In this document: in pieces, positions 26,945 through 36,257 of the stretch
Layout of the letters: every line of letters starts with the position of its first letter
Position numbering within the stretch: position 1 is the first letter of the stretch
Assembly: GCF_043235035.1 (NCBI RefSeq)
Contig: NZ_JAZAQF010000059.1
Coordinates: 186,001-250,000 of the forward strand
DNA length: 64,000 bases
Origin: CACIAM-69d sp001698445
GTDB taxonomy: Bacteria > Cyanobacteriota > Cyanobacteriia > CACIAM-69d
Direction: 5' to 3'
The notes under the pieces: model-generated
The model's input: the letters and a program-made list of their open reading frames with translations, nothing else
Database searches by the model: none
Told to the model about the DNA's origin: nothing
Translations under genes and position numbers: made by a program

Positions 26945-28474
26945 ATGAAAGTCACCCAGGAAAAACTGTCCGCCAGTCAGGTTAGCCTCACGATCGAAGT
27001 GCCCGCTGAACTGTCGGCCAAGGTCTACGAAGACACCCTCAGTAAGTACGCCAAAGCCGTCAAACTTCCTGGGTTCCGCAAGGGCAAAGTGCCCCGCGCC
27101 GTGTTGATTCAGCAAATTGGCCCCGCCGCCCTCAAGGCCGCCAGTCTGGATGAGTTGGTGGAAGCGGGCGTAAAAGCCGCCATCAAGCAAGAAAAAATCG
27201 AACCCGCCGGCCAAGCCCAAATCACCTCCTCCGAAGAGGAACTGTTCTCGAAGTTTGAGCCGGGCCAAACCCTGACCTTTGCGGTCAAACTGGATGTGGT
27301 TCCCGATATTGACCTGCCCCCCTACAGCGGTTTGACCGTCCAGTCCGAGCGCGTTGATCCCGATCCCAGCCGGGTCGATCGGATCCTGGAACAGCAACGG
27401 GAATCCTCCGCTGACTTGATTCCCGTGGAAGGTCGCCCGGCCCAGTTGGGTGATGCCGTGGTGATTGACTACAAAGGAACCCTCACCCCCGAAGAAGGCA
27501 AGACCGATCCGGAAGATCTCTCCGGTCTGGAAGCGACGGATTTCCAAGTGGATTTGGATCAGAAGAAATTCATCCCCGGCTTTGTGGATGGGATCGTGGG
27601 CATGAATGCCGGTGAGAGCAAGTCGATCACCGTGCGCTTCCCGGCCGATTACGGCCGCGAAGACCTGCAAGATCGCGAAGTCACCTTTGAAATCACCCTG
27701 CATGACATCAAAGAGCGCGAGCTGCCCGAGCTGACTGACGAGTTCATCAAGTCGATCAGCAAATACGAAACCCTGGCGGATCTACGGGCTGATTTTGAGT
27801 CCCAGTACCAAAAGGAAGCCGACGAGCAAACCGAGCAGAACAAGGAAGCAGCCCTGATTGCCGCCTTGATTGACAATGTGGATGTGGATTTGCCCGAAAG
27901 CCTGGTGCAGCAAGAGGTACGCGGGATTGTGAACCAGTCCATGTATCAACTGCAAAACCAGGGCATTGATGTGCGCAAGTTCATGAACGATGAACTGATG
28001 GCCAACATGCAGCAAACGGCGCGCCCGGATGCCGTTCGGCAGGTGAAGACGGATTTGGTGCTGCGGGCTGTGGGTCGCCAGGAGTCGATCGAGGTCAGCG
28101 ATGAGGAAGTGCAAGCCCGCGCGAAGGAGTTGAAGGCTGCCCTTTCTGGCCAAAAGGTCGATCGCGCTCGGTTGGAATCCGTGGTTTACGAAGACCTGTA
28201 CCGGGGTAAGGTGTTGACTTGGTTGAAGGAAAACAACAGCTTTGAGCTGCTGGAACCCGGTTCCCTGAGCCAGGCGGAAGAGTTGGAAGCAACCGAAGCA
28301 ACCGAAGCAACCGAAGCGGAGGAAACCCCCGCCGCTGAAGCCACGGTTGACGTGACCGCTGAGAGCGCCGCCGACCCTGACACCGACAGCGACGACACCG
28401 ACGACAGCGACGACACCGAAGCAGCCGGTAAAAAGGGCGCGGCCAAGAAGGGCAAGGGCAAGAAGGCCGACTAA
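26945..28474 (+). CDS. tig: Trigger factor (ribosome-associated chaperone/prolyl isomerase)
   Basis: 509 residues. The N-terminal ribosome-binding domain contains the signature GFRKGKVPR (contact with L23). A central FKBP-type domain (DAVVIDYKGTL...FIPGFVDGIVGM) and a helical C-terminal chaperone domain follow. The last 60 or so residues are an unusual low-complexity tail: Glu/Ala/Thr triplet repeats, then Asp/Ser/Thr-rich acidic sequence, then a Lys/Gly-rich end. The ATG at 26945 matches the family start MKVTQEKL. It is divergent from asd. Confidence 0.95.
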   Translation: MKVTQEKLSASQVSLTIEVPAELSAKVYEDTLSKYAKAVKLPGFRKGKVPRAVLIQQIGPAALKAASLDELVEAGVKAAIKQEKIEPAGQAQITSSEEELFSKFEPGQTLTFAVKLDVVPDIDLPPYSGLTVQSERVDPDPSRVDRILEQQRESSADLIPVEGRPAQLGDAVVIDYKGTLTPEEGKTDPEDLSGLEATDFQVDLDQKKFIPGFVDGIVGMNAGESKSITVRFPADYGREDLQDREVTFEITLHDIKERELPELTDEFIKSISKYETLADLRADFESQYQKEADEQTEQNKEAALIAALIDNVDVDLPESLVQQEVRGIVNQSMYQLQNQGIDVRKFMNDELMANMQQTARPDAVRQVKTDLVLRAVGRQESIEVSDEEVQARAKELKAALSGQKVDRARLESVVYEDLYRGKVLTWLKENNSFELLEPGSLSQAEELEATEATEATEAEETPAAEATVDVTAESAADPDTDSDDTDDSDDTEAAGKKGAAKKGKGKKAD

Positions 28475-28988
28475 CCCAAGGCTGGCTGGCTGAGGGATTG
28501 GTCTCGCTGTGGCGACTAACGCAGGTAGCTAATACAGGCGGCTGATGCAGGCAATGGGCAAAATTGCTTGGCCAACAACAAAGCCGATCGCCCGATCGGG
28601 ATTGGAGCAATCGCTAGGTTCTCCGACCTGATCGGGCCCCAACTTAGCCATCATCAGCGATCGCCCAAGCGCAACCCCGAAACAGGCCGGATCCCCAGTG
28701 GTTCCGCTGTGATTTCGCTTGATTCGCCGCGATCTCGTACCCGATCTCGTAAAGTTTCTGAGCGATCGGTCAAATCGTCAGAGCTGGAGTTTTGCTTGTG
28801 GTAATCTGGATTTGCCTCGTATCGAGTATGGCGTGCCGGGCCCCCCAAGGACTTGTCTAGACGGGGTAACGGCGGTTCAGGAACTAACCTTGGCTTTGGG
28901 AAATTTTCCATGTTTTGGCCGAGGAAAGATGTCAAGATTGGTCTGAGTCAAAAGACTGATTTAGTAACGGTTTAGAGGATAGGTCAGC
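28475..28988. other. 514-bp gap upstream of trxA
   Basis: Rich in GATCG motifs up to about 28790, including a CGATCTCGTA-CCGATCTCGTA short direct repeat near 28730. No open gene or RNA recognised. It presumably holds the trxA promoter. Confidence 0.4.
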
Positions 28989-29315
28989 ATGGCGGCAGCA
29001 ACGGCAGTTACCGACGCAAACTTCGAGGCAGAAGTGCTCCAAAGCACAGTCCCAGTATTGGTAGATTTCTGGGCACCCTGGTGCGGGCCTTGTCGGATGG
29101 TAGCGCCGGTGGTTGATGAAATTGCCCAAGAATTTGACAAAAAAGTGAAGGTTGTGAAGCTGAATACCGATGAAAACCCTGGCATTGCAAGCCAGTACGG
29201 TATCCGCAGCATTCCTACCCTCATGATTTTCAAGGGTGGCGATCGCGTGGATATGGTTGTGGGCGCAGTGCCGAAAACTACGTTGGCCGGCACACTTGCC
29301 AAGTACATCGATTAG
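28989..29315 (+). CDS. trxA: Thioredoxin (m-type)
   Basis: 108 residues with active site WCGPC (Cys32, Cys35), the cis-Pro segment IRSIPTLMIFKGG, and the standard VLVDFWAPWCGPCR strand-helix. It is a cytosolic disulfide reductant that in cyanobacteria links photosynthetic electrons to Calvin-cycle and other enzymes. It is monocistronic by context, with a hairpin terminator 220 bp downstream. Confidence 0.97.
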   Translation: MAAATAVTDANFEAEVLQSTVPVLVDFWAPWCGPCRMVAPVVDEIAQEFDKKVKVVKLNTDENPGIASQYGIRSIPTLMIFKGGDRVDMVVGAVPKTTLAGTLAKYID

Positions 29316-29361
29316 AGCAGAGCCAAGGGGTGACCTCTGGGTCAGTCCAGCTTGATTCAAA

Positions 29362-29385
29362 TTCGTTCAAATTCATTTGAACGAA
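29362..29385. repeat. 11-bp inverted repeat downstream of trxA
   Basis: TTCGTTCAAAT, two bases, then its exact complement. There is no T-tract, so it is not a simple terminator; an operator or mRNA-stabilising hairpin is possible. Confidence 0.5.
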
Positions 29386-29538
29386 CTCCGACTGACTCAA
29401 AATTCCTGATCAGTCATTGAACCGGCCCCATTCGATCGCTCCCATTGCGAGCAGTTTGGCGTTCCCTCAGGGTGTTGAAAACGATTTAAAAACCTTCAAG
29501 AGACGTTTTTAAAGTCCCTGAAACCCGCTAAGTGTGAA

Positions 29539-29570
29539 GAACCTGGCCAAGCCAGGTTCTTTTGTTTTGG
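29539..29570 (+). terminator. Rho-independent terminator downstream of trxA
   Basis: Perfect 8-bp stem (GAACCTGG and CCAGGTTC) with a 5-nt loop, followed by TTTTGTTTT. The rest of the 440-bp gap between trxA and the LOG gene (29316-29757) shows only the inverted repeat at 29362. Confidence 0.8.
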
Positions 29571-29757
29571 AATGCTTTGCCCTGTTTTGCCCTGCTTTGT
29601 CCCGTTTTCGATTCCTTTGAGCGACTTGGGTCAGTGATGACTCATGGGCACAGAAGCAACGTTAACGGCAATTTAAGGGAGGGATCGCTGGGGATCGTGC
29701 AGTGAGATATTGAAGAAAAGACAGATTGCGCTGGCCCAAGCAAGCCAGGGAGGGACT

Positions 29758-30837
29758 GTGGCCTTTTCGTCATTATCCGTAGACCGTCGCAACAGTGGAG
29801 AACGGTTACGCCATCAGATGGTGGATTTGCTTGATCGCCTGGAAACCCTTCCCAACAGCGGCCTGGTGCAATTAGCCCTTGAAACTGTTTTGGAATTGGC
29901 CGACAGCAACGCCGATCGCCTGGATTGGAAAATCCTGAACGGTGCGCTGATCGATATGCAACGGGCGATCGAGGTGTTCTATCCCTATCGCCATGTACGG
30001 AAGGTGGCCATTTTTGGGTCGGCCCGCACGCCTGAGCAAGAGCCGGAATATGAAGCGGCCTTGACCTTTGCCCGTTGCATCACGGCCCGGGGCTTCATGG
30101 CCATCACGGGAGCCGGCCCGGGCATTATGCAGGCGGCCAATGAGGGGGCCGGCCGGGAAAAATCCTTTGGCCTCAATATCCAATTGCCCTTTGAGCAAAC
30201 CTCCAATCCCCACATTGACGGAGATCCCAAGCTGGTGAACTTCAAGTATTTCTTTACGCGCAAGCTATTCTTCTTGCGCGAAAGCGATGCGGTGGCGCTG
30301 TTTCCCGGGGGCTTTGGCACACAGGATGAGGCGTTTGAGTGCCTCACGCTGTCGCAAACGGGCAAGTTTGGCCCGGCTCCCATTGTGCTGCTCGATCGCC
30401 CCGGTGGAGACTATTGGCAAACCTGGGAAACCTACCATCGTGACCACCTGCTGCGCCGTGGCCTGATCAGCCCCGAAGATTTGAATTTGTACTTCATGAC
30501 CGATCGCCCAGCCGCCGCCTGTGACTACATTGCCGACTTCTATCGGATTTATCATTCCAGTCGCTATGTGGGCGATCGGCTGGTGTTGCGATTGCGAACG
30601 GAACTGTCGGATGAGTGGTTGGCAAAACTAAACGAAACCTTCAGTGACATTTTGGTCAGTGGGGCGATCGAAAAATCCGCCGCCCTGCCCGCAGAACGCA
30701 ACAGCCCTACGGTGGGGTTGCCGCGCTTGGTGATGACGTTTAACCAACGGGATTTGGGTCGGTTGCACCAGTTAATTCACCAAATCAATCAATTTCAGCC
30801 TGCCACGACGCTGTTTCCGCATCCGGAGGTGAAATAG
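29758..30837 (+). CDS. LOG-family (TIGR00730-like) nucleotide-binding/phosphoribohydrolase protein
   Basis: About 359 residues. The Rossmann-like core has GSARTPEQEP, ITGAGPGIMQAANEGAG and the family motif FPGGFGTQDEAFE (PGGxGTxxE). Relatives include cytokinin-riboside monophosphate phosphoribohydrolases and proteins long misnamed lysine decarboxylases. The long N- and C-terminal extensions set this subgroup apart, and its substrate is unknown. The GTG at 29758 has AGGGAGG just upstream and is preferred to the TTG at 29710. Confidence 0.88.
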   Translation: MAFSSLSVDRRNSGERLRHQMVDLLDRLETLPNSGLVQLALETVLELADSNADRLDWKILNGALIDMQRAIEVFYPYRHVRKVAIFGSARTPEQEPEYEAALTFARCITARGFMAITGAGPGIMQAANEGAGREKSFGLNIQLPFEQTSNPHIDGDPKLVNFKYFFTRKLFFLRESDAVALFPGGFGTQDEAFECLTLSQTGKFGPAPIVLLDRPGGDYWQTWETYHRDHLLRRGLISPEDLNLYFMTDRPAAACDYIADFYRIYHSSRYVGDRLVLRLRTELSDEWLAKLNETFSDILVSGAIEKSAALPAERNSPTVGLPRLVMTFNQRDLGRLHQLIHQINQFQPATTLFPHPEVK

Positions 30838-30938
30838 TTGCCGATGGGTTCTCCCGGCTGTTGATTTGCCCTTGGCTTGAGCAAGGCCAACCCTCAATGC
30901 CAAGATGACAATCGCCCTTTGGATTGTGGTGGTGGTTC

Positions 30939-32060
30939 ATGAAAATTGCTGGTGTTGTGACCCGAACCATTCGGTTTGATCCCGATCGCCCGGAAGCGGT
31001 GGCGGTGATTGACCAACGGCAATTGCCCCATCAACTGGTTTGGCAACCGCTGCCGGATTTGGAAACGGCGGCTTGGGCCATTGAGGAGATGGTGGTGCGC
31101 GGTGCGCCGCTGATTGGAGCCACGGCGGCGGTGGGGATGGCCCTGGCGGGCATGGCGGCGCGATCGACTGCGGACTTTCAGGGGGCGATCGCGGAGGCGG
31201 CCCAACGGCTACTGAAAACGCGGCCCACGGCCGTGAACCTCCACTGGGCGATCGCTCAGCAGTTGGCAGCAGTAGCCGATTGTCAGTCCGGGGCGGCCGC
31301 GTTCGATCGGCTGCGGCTGCGGGCCGCCGAAATCATCGAGGCCGATGTGCAGCAATGCGCCCAAATTGGTCACCACGGCCAACGCCTGATTGCAGACATC
31401 TATGCCCAAACCGGCCGCCCTGTGAATGTGCTGACGCACTGCAATGCGGGCTGGCTGGCCTGCGTGGACTGGGGAACCGCCACCGCTCCCATCTATCAAG
31501 CCTTTGATCAGGGGATTCCGCTCCATGTGTGGGTGGATGAAACTCGCCCACGCAACCAGGGCGCAAAGCTGACCGCTTGGGAGTTGGGCCAACATGGCGT
31601 GCCCCATACCCTGATTGCGGACAACACGGGCGGCCACCTGATGCAGCATGGTTTGGTGGATTTGGTGATTGTGGGGAGCGATCGCACCACACGCTGTGGC
31701 GATGTGGCCAACAAAATCGGCACTTACCTGAAGGCCTTGGCCGCCAAAGATAATGATCTGCCGTTTTATGTGGCGCTGCCGTCTTCCACGATCGACTGGA
31801 CATTGCGGGACGGGGTGCGGGAAATTCCGATCGAACAGCGGAGCGATCGGGAAGTGAAATATATGGACGGCCGCACGGAATCGGGAGCGATCGCCTCTGT
31901 GCTGATTTGCCCAGAAGCCTCTCCGGCGGCGAACTATGGGTTTGATGTGACCCCGGCCCGGCTGGTCACGGGGTTGATTACCGAGCGCGGCCTTTGCGCG
32001 GCCTCCGAAGCGGGCTTGCTGGGTCTGTTTCCCGAACAGGGAGCCCAAAACCATGGATGA
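30939..32060 (+). CDS. mtnA: Methylthioribose-1-phosphate isomerase
   Basis: 373 residues. RGAPLIGATAAVGMAL near the N-terminus, LTHCNAGWLA with the catalytic Cys, and IVGSDRTTRCGDVANKIGTY with the catalytic Asp are diagnostic of MtnA (eIF2B-like fold). It isomerises 5-methylthioribose 1-phosphate to the ribulose form in methionine salvage. It overlaps mtnB by 8 bp, so the two are translationally coupled. The ATG at 30939 (MKIAGVVTRTIRF) is preferred. Confidence 0.95.
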   Translation: MKIAGVVTRTIRFDPDRPEAVAVIDQRQLPHQLVWQPLPDLETAAWAIEEMVVRGAPLIGATAAVGMALAGMAARSTADFQGAIAEAAQRLLKTRPTAVNLHWAIAQQLAAVADCQSGAAAFDRLRLRAAEIIEADVQQCAQIGHHGQRLIADIYAQTGRPVNVLTHCNAGWLACVDWGTATAPIYQAFDQGIPLHVWVDETRPRNQGAKLTAWELGQHGVPHTLIADNTGGHLMQHGLVDLVIVGSDRTTRCGDVANKIGTYLKALAAKDNDLPFYVALPSSTIDWTLRDGVREIPIEQRSDREVKYMDGRTESGAIASVLICPEASPAANYGFDVTPARLVTGLITERGLCAASEAGLLGLFPEQGAQNHG

Positions 32061-32664
32061 GGGCGTAATTAAATTTGCCTGCGATTGGCAGCAGGCTCCC
32101 CCGATCGCCCTTGATCCTGTGGCGTTGCAGGCGCTGATCACCTGGCGTGATCGACTGTTTCAGTGTGGGGCGATCGGGGTATATCCCAACGGTATTGGCT
32201 ACGGCAACCTCAGCATTCGTCTGGGGATCGATCGATTTTTGATCTCCGGTACGCAAACGGGCCACCTCACTAGCACTGGCCTCGAGCATTACACCCTGGT
32301 CGATCGCTGGGAGATCGATCGCAACTGGCTTCACTGCTGGGGGCCGATCTGCGCCTCTTCGGAATCCCTGACCCATGCGGCCATCTACCAACTGGATCCA
32401 AACATTCGGGCGATTATTCACGGTCACTGTCCCGCCCTCTGGAATCAAGAGCGCGATCGCCTGCCCACCACTCGGGCAACGGTTCCCTACGGCACACCAG
32501 ACATGGCCCGGGAAATGGCGCGGCTGTTTACCGAAAGCCCCTTACCGGAATGCCGCATTTTGGTGATGGCGGGTCATGAGGATGGGGTGTTGTCCTTTGG
32601 TCAGGATCTGGAAACGGCGGCCCAACCGTTGCTCGATCGCCTTGCGGCTCTGGGGGCGAGCTGA
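32053..32664 (+). CDS. mtnB: Class II aldolase/adducin protein, probable methylthioribulose-1-phosphate dehydratase
   Basis: 203 residues. The class II aldolase fold shows in GNLSIRLGIDRFLISGTQTG, SLTHAAIYQLDPNIRAIIHGHCPALWNQ (zinc-binding His pair HGH) and a later AGHEDGV His. The position overlapping mtnA indicates the next step of methionine salvage, dehydration of methylthioribulose 1-phosphate. The fold alone does not prove the substrate. No mtnC/D genes follow within the window. Confidence 0.85.
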   Translation: MDEGVIKFACDWQQAPPIALDPVALQALITWRDRLFQCGAIGVYPNGIGYGNLSIRLGIDRFLISGTQTGHLTSTGLEHYTLVDRWEIDRNWLHCWGPICASSESLTHAAIYQLDPNIRAIIHGHCPALWNQERDRLPTTRATVPYGTPDMAREMARLFTESPLPECRILVMAGHEDGVLSFGQDLETAAQPLLDRLAALGAS

Positions 32665-32710
32665 ACAGAGTCGATCGCGCTGCGGCCCCAACCCTCGATC
32701 TGGGTTAACC

Positions 32711-32755
32711 AACAGCGTTAATCAAGAGTGTTAATCAACAGCGTTAATCAACAGC
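32711..32755. repeat. 13-bp tandem repeat, 3.5 units
   Basis: AACAGCGTTAATC (32711, 32737), a variant AAGAGTGTTAATC (32724) and a partial unit. It lies between the converging mtnB and M23 genes and touches the stop of the latter. Confidence 0.7.
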
Positions 32756-32756
32756 T

Positions 32757-34112
32757 CTATCGCAGGTAGGGCACTGGATCCACTGGGTCGCCATTTTCCC
32801 GCACTTCAAAATGCAAGTGGGGCCCCGTGGACAGCCCCGTGGAACCAACGGCGGCGATCGCCTCGCCCTTCTGCACCGTTTGCCCCACCCGCACATACAG
32901 TTCGCTGTTGTGACCATAGAGGGTGGATAGGCCATCGCCCCGATCGATCACCACCGTGTTGCCATAGCCCCCAAACGAGCCGGCCACCACCACGGTTCCG
33001 CCATGGGCCGATCGCACCGTTGTTCCATGGGCTGCCCCAAAATCAATCCCATTGTGCTGTCGGCCGTAGCCCAAAATGGGATGCACCCGCCAGCCAAACC
33101 CACTGGTGATGAGCGCGTCCACGGGCGTGGCTAAAATGCCGCCCGGTAACTTCAAAATTTTGGGTTCACCGGCATTCAGACTCCCAAACTGGCCCGGCAC
33201 TCGAAAGGCGGCCATGCGATTTAAACGGGCGATCGCTTCGGCCTGTTGCTGTTCGGTAATGCGCTGCTGAATCAAGCTCGTGAGGTTGGCCGAGTCCCGA
33301 TCGAGCTGGGCCTGTTCCGTTTGCAAACGGGCTTGGTCGGCCCGCAAGGCGGCCGCCCGGGCTTGCTCCGCTTGGGTGCGGCGGCGCAATTCCAACTCCT
33401 CCAGGCTCAGATCTTGGCTGAGGCTGGCTAATTCCCGGCGGCGTTCTTGCCACTGACTGCGCTGCAAACTGAGCTGATCCGCAGCTCGATCGAGTTCCTT
33501 CAGTTGTCGCCGATCGGCTCCATAGACCGCTTGCAGCCGGTGTTGATGATCAAAAAACTGCTCGATCGACTTGCTTTGCAACAGCGCCGCCAATCCCCAC
33601 TGAGGCGATTGTTGTTGCAAAAACCGCAGCCGCGCCACGATCGCCAACCGCTTGCGCTGGTAGTTCTGTTCCGCAAGGGCTAAATCCCGCTCCAAAATCG
33701 CCAACTGATCCACCGCCCTGTCCAAACGGCTTTGGGTGCGATCCGACTCTGCTTCGGTGCGATCGAGCGACTGCTCCAGGGTTTTCATCTGTTCCTGGGT
33801 CGTCTGTTGCTGTTGCTGGACGGTTTGCCGCTGTTCCTTGACGGTTTGCCGTTGCTGCTCCAATTGCTGTTGCTGTTGGCGCAACTCCGGCAACGACTGC
33901 GATCGGGCCAGGTCAACCGACCCCAGCAGCCAACTTAACCCCAACAGCAACCCCAACCCGATCGCCACCAACCTAGGACACGATCTAGGGCGCGATCGAG
34001 TGAACCATTGCAGCATCCATCCCATCAGCCGTTGGGTGGGCCATCGCAATTGATCACCCCACAACGGTGCTACATGAGTCGATCGGGGGGCGCGCTCAGG
34101 AGCGATCGCCAT
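32757..34112 (-). CDS. EnvC-like murein hydrolase activator / M23 peptidase with coiled coil
   Basis: 451 residues. An N-terminal signal anchor (LVAIGLGLLLGLSWLLGSV) is followed by a long Gln-rich coiled coil (about 75-290). The C-terminal LytM/M23 domain has HNGIDFGAAHGTTV, VVVAGSFGGYGNTVV, LYGHNSEL and STGPHLHFEV, so the zinc ligands are present. It acts on, or activates amidases acting on, septal peptidoglycan in the periplasm. The start at 34112 overlaps the upstream small gene by 17 bp; the ATG at 34025 (MGWMLQWF), just before the signal anchor, is an alternative. Confidence 0.9.
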   Translation of the reverse strand: MAIAPERAPRSTHVAPLWGDQLRWPTQRLMGWMLQWFTRSRPRSCPRLVAIGLGLLLGLSWLLGSVDLARSQSLPELRQQQQQLEQQRQTVKEQRQTVQQQQQTTQEQMKTLEQSLDRTEAESDRTQSRLDRAVDQLAILERDLALAEQNYQRKRLAIVARLRFLQQQSPQWGLAALLQSKSIEQFFDHQHRLQAVYGADRRQLKELDRAADQLSLQRSQWQERRRELASLSQDLSLEELELRRRTQAEQARAAALRADQARLQTEQAQLDRDSANLTSLIQQRITEQQQAEAIARLNRMAAFRVPGQFGSLNAGEPKILKLPGGILATPVDALITSGFGWRVHPILGYGRQHNGIDFGAAHGTTVRSAHGGTVVVAGSFGGYGNTVVIDRGDGLSTLYGHNSELYVRVGQTVQKGEAIAAVGSTGLSTGPHLHFEVRENGDPVDPVPYLR

Positions 34113-34302
34113 AGCGGAGCCATCCTCGCCAAACCGAATGGAAAATTCGATTCAACGCCTGTTGCTCATGCTCCGTCAAGTCATTGTCCACCATTGCCTC
34201 GTGGAGCCGCTCGCATTGATCCTCTGTCAGCACCCCTGAAGTCATTGCGTCTGCATAAATGTCCATCAGGGTTGCATCCGATAAATTCACAGCATTAGCC
34301 AT
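34096..34302 (-). CDS. Small conserved-looking hypothetical protein, 68 aa
   Basis: From the ATG at 34302: MANAVNLSDATLMDIYADAM, then a helical acidic body (EDQCERLHEAMVDNDLTEHE) and a basic end (WRGWLRYGDRS). It resembles short helical proteins I associate with cyanobacterial genomes, but I assign no function. Its end overlaps the M23 gene start by 17 bp, suggesting co-transcription. The frame extends to 34359 without better support. Confidence 0.65.
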   Translation of the reverse strand: MANAVNLSDATLMDIYADAMTSGVLTEDQCERLHEAMVDNDLTEHEQQALNRIFHSVWRGWLRYGDRS

Positions 34303-35032
34303 GGTCTTTATGACTTTTTTTAAGAAAATTACCCATCCCAAGTGCCCCATGTGCGTCAACGACCCAACCTAAAAATAGGCATCTGCACAGCCCCAAATTC
34401 ATGGATTTGTTCATGATTAAACCCATGATCTGGACTAGGAGTCACAGTGCTGCACCTGAGGCCGATCCTCAAGAGACGATCGGCGCGAGAGCGCGGGGAT
34501 CAAATCATAACCATTCGCTCAAGGATCTGAGAAACGGCCTTTGAAACCAGGCTCCTGATGCAACGGGGACAAACGGTCATCAACAGTACCATCCGCCCTG
34601 ACTGCTACAGAATTCAGCGCATTGCAGAACTGATCTCGGGGATCAAGGAACTGTGGGCTTTTGAGGATACTCTAAATATGGCGATTAAAATGACCGATCC
34701 CACAGCGCGATCGGAAAATCTTAATAACTATTGAAAAACTAGTTCTATAGGTTAAAAAAATCACCTAGCCTGATCACCAGGAAATGAGTTCTCAACTAGG
34801 ATTTACTGAGTCTCTTTCATTGGTTAAAAAAATTACGCGACTGACAACGCTAGACTCAGGAAAACGTAAACAACTGTGTCGATTCATACCTGGTCTTCCG
34901 TAAGCAAAATGGGAGCAAGCCATGGTTGCGGTCACTTGGCTTGCTCCCATTTGCCGTGATTTTCAGTGGCGCTCTCTCTTGTTGGTCGCTAACCGCTCCA
35001 GAGCGCCGGAATCGCTCAGCGCCGTCCGCTAC
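34303..35032. other. 730-bp gap with a strong hairpin near the epimerase end
   Basis: No gene recognised. The middle (34480-34640) has short GATC-rich dyads; 34680-34860 is AT-rich. The main structure is the 16-bp hairpin at 34907-34952, listed separately. Confidence 0.4.
34907..34952 (-). terminator. 16-bp perfect hairpin downstream of the epimerase gene
   Basis: AAATGGGAGCAAGCCA and its exact complement with a 14-nt loop. On the minus strand it follows the wecB-like gene by 80 bp and is succeeded by a short T run (TTTTGC), so it probably terminates that transcript. Confidence 0.6.
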
Positions 35033-36184
35033 CTAACCCGATCGTCGCGCTAACCAAGCGGCCACCGCTTGGACAATTCGTGCTGCCGCCTGACCATCAC
35101 CGAAGGGATTGGCCGCGTGGGCCATGGCTTCGTAAGCAGCGCGATCGCTTAGCAAAAGGCTCGCTTCCCGCACAATATCGGTCGTGGCCGTGCCGATCAG
35201 TTTGGCCGTGCCCGCCGCGATCGCCTCGGGCCGTTCCGTCGTGTCGCGCAACACCAGCACCGGCTTGCCCAAACTCGGGGCTTCCTCTTGCAACCCGCCG
35301 GAGTCCGTAAGAATCAGGGTCGATCGCTGCATAGCTCCAATCAACGCCGAATAGTCCAATGGCTCCGTCAAAAACACGCGATCGTGCGATCCCAGCTTGC
35401 CGATCAGCGGTTCGCGCACGGTCGGGTTGCGGTGCAGCGGCAACACCAGCGACAGATTCAGGAAGCGATCGAGCAGCCCCAAGAACCCATCGGCAATTTC
35501 AGTCAACGGGTCGCCCCAATTTTCCCGACGATGTACCGTTGCCAAAATTACCGGCCCCGCCGACCAATCAAGCGATCGCCCGGCCGTCGCTGTGCCTGCG
35601 AGGGAGGCGATCGGGCAAGGCGGATTTTTCGCCGCCACCGCCAACAGCGCATCAATCACCGTGTTGCCCGTTTGGTGAATTTCGCCCATCACCCCCGACT
35701 TCTGCAAATTCACCACCGCCAAATCCGTCGGCGCAAAGTGCAACTGCGTCACCTGGGAAATCAGCCGCCGATTCGCCTCCTCGGGAAACGGACTGTAGAG
35801 ATTGTCCGTCCGCAAACCCGCCTCCACATGCCCCACGGGAATTTGCTGATAAAACGCCGCCAGGGCCGCCGCAAAGGCCGTCGTCGTGTCACCCTGCACC
35901 AACACCAAGTGGGGCTGAATTTCCGCGAACAGCTCCCCCAACCCGGTCAAGCTACGACAGGTAATATCCGTCAGGGTCTGCCCCGGCTGCATAATCGCCA
36001 AGTCCCGATCGCCCTGCAACTCAAATAGCCGCATCACCTGCTCGACCATTTCCTTATGTTGGCCCGTCAGCAGAATTTGGGTCTCGAAGCGATCATCCTG
36101 CAAAAACGCCCGCGCCACCGGAGCCATCTTGATCGCTTCCGGTCGAGTCCCGATCGTCACACAAATCCGCATCCGGTCAGCCAC
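35033..36184 (-). CDS. wecB: UDP-N-acetylglucosamine 2-epimerase (non-hydrolysing)
   Basis: 383 residues. ICVTIGTRPEAIKMAPVARA at the N-terminus, LVQGDTTTAFAAALAAF, GHVEAGLRTDNLYSPFPEE and LTDSGGLQEEAPSLGKPVLV are diagnostic. It makes UDP-ManNAc for surface polysaccharide. GTG start at 36184; an ATG four codons later is possible. It stands alone on the minus strand with foreign-looking genes upstream. Confidence 0.95.
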   Translation of the reverse strand: MADRMRICVTIGTRPEAIKMAPVARAFLQDDRFETQILLTGQHKEMVEQVMRLFELQGDRDLAIMQPGQTLTDITCRSLTGLGELFAEIQPHLVLVQGDTTTAFAAALAAFYQQIPVGHVEAGLRTDNLYSPFPEEANRRLISQVTQLHFAPTDLAVVNLQKSGVMGEIHQTGNTVIDALLAVAAKNPPCPIASLAGTATAGRSLDWSAGPVILATVHRRENWGDPLTEIADGFLGLLDRFLNLSLVLPLHRNPTVREPLIGKLGSHDRVFLTEPLDYSALIGAMQRSTLILTDSGGLQEEAPSLGKPVLVLRDTTERPEAIAAGTAKLIGTATTDIVREASLLLSDRAAYEAMAHAANPFGDGQAAARIVQAVAAWLARRSG

Positions 36185-36226
36185 AGCGCCAATCCATCCT
36201 GTGAATCAATTAGTTGAATCAATTTT

Positions 36227-36253
36227 GGGGTGCAAGCCCGCCCTACAGATTAC
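36227..36253. repeat. Degenerate copy of the GGTGGGCATTGCCCACCCTAC repeat
   Basis: GGGGTGCAAGCCCGCCCTAC plus AGATTAC. It shares the CCCTACAGATTAC end with the copy at 42240 and sits at the 3' end of the TOPRIM-like gene. Confidence 0.5.
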
Positions 36254-36257
36254 CGGC

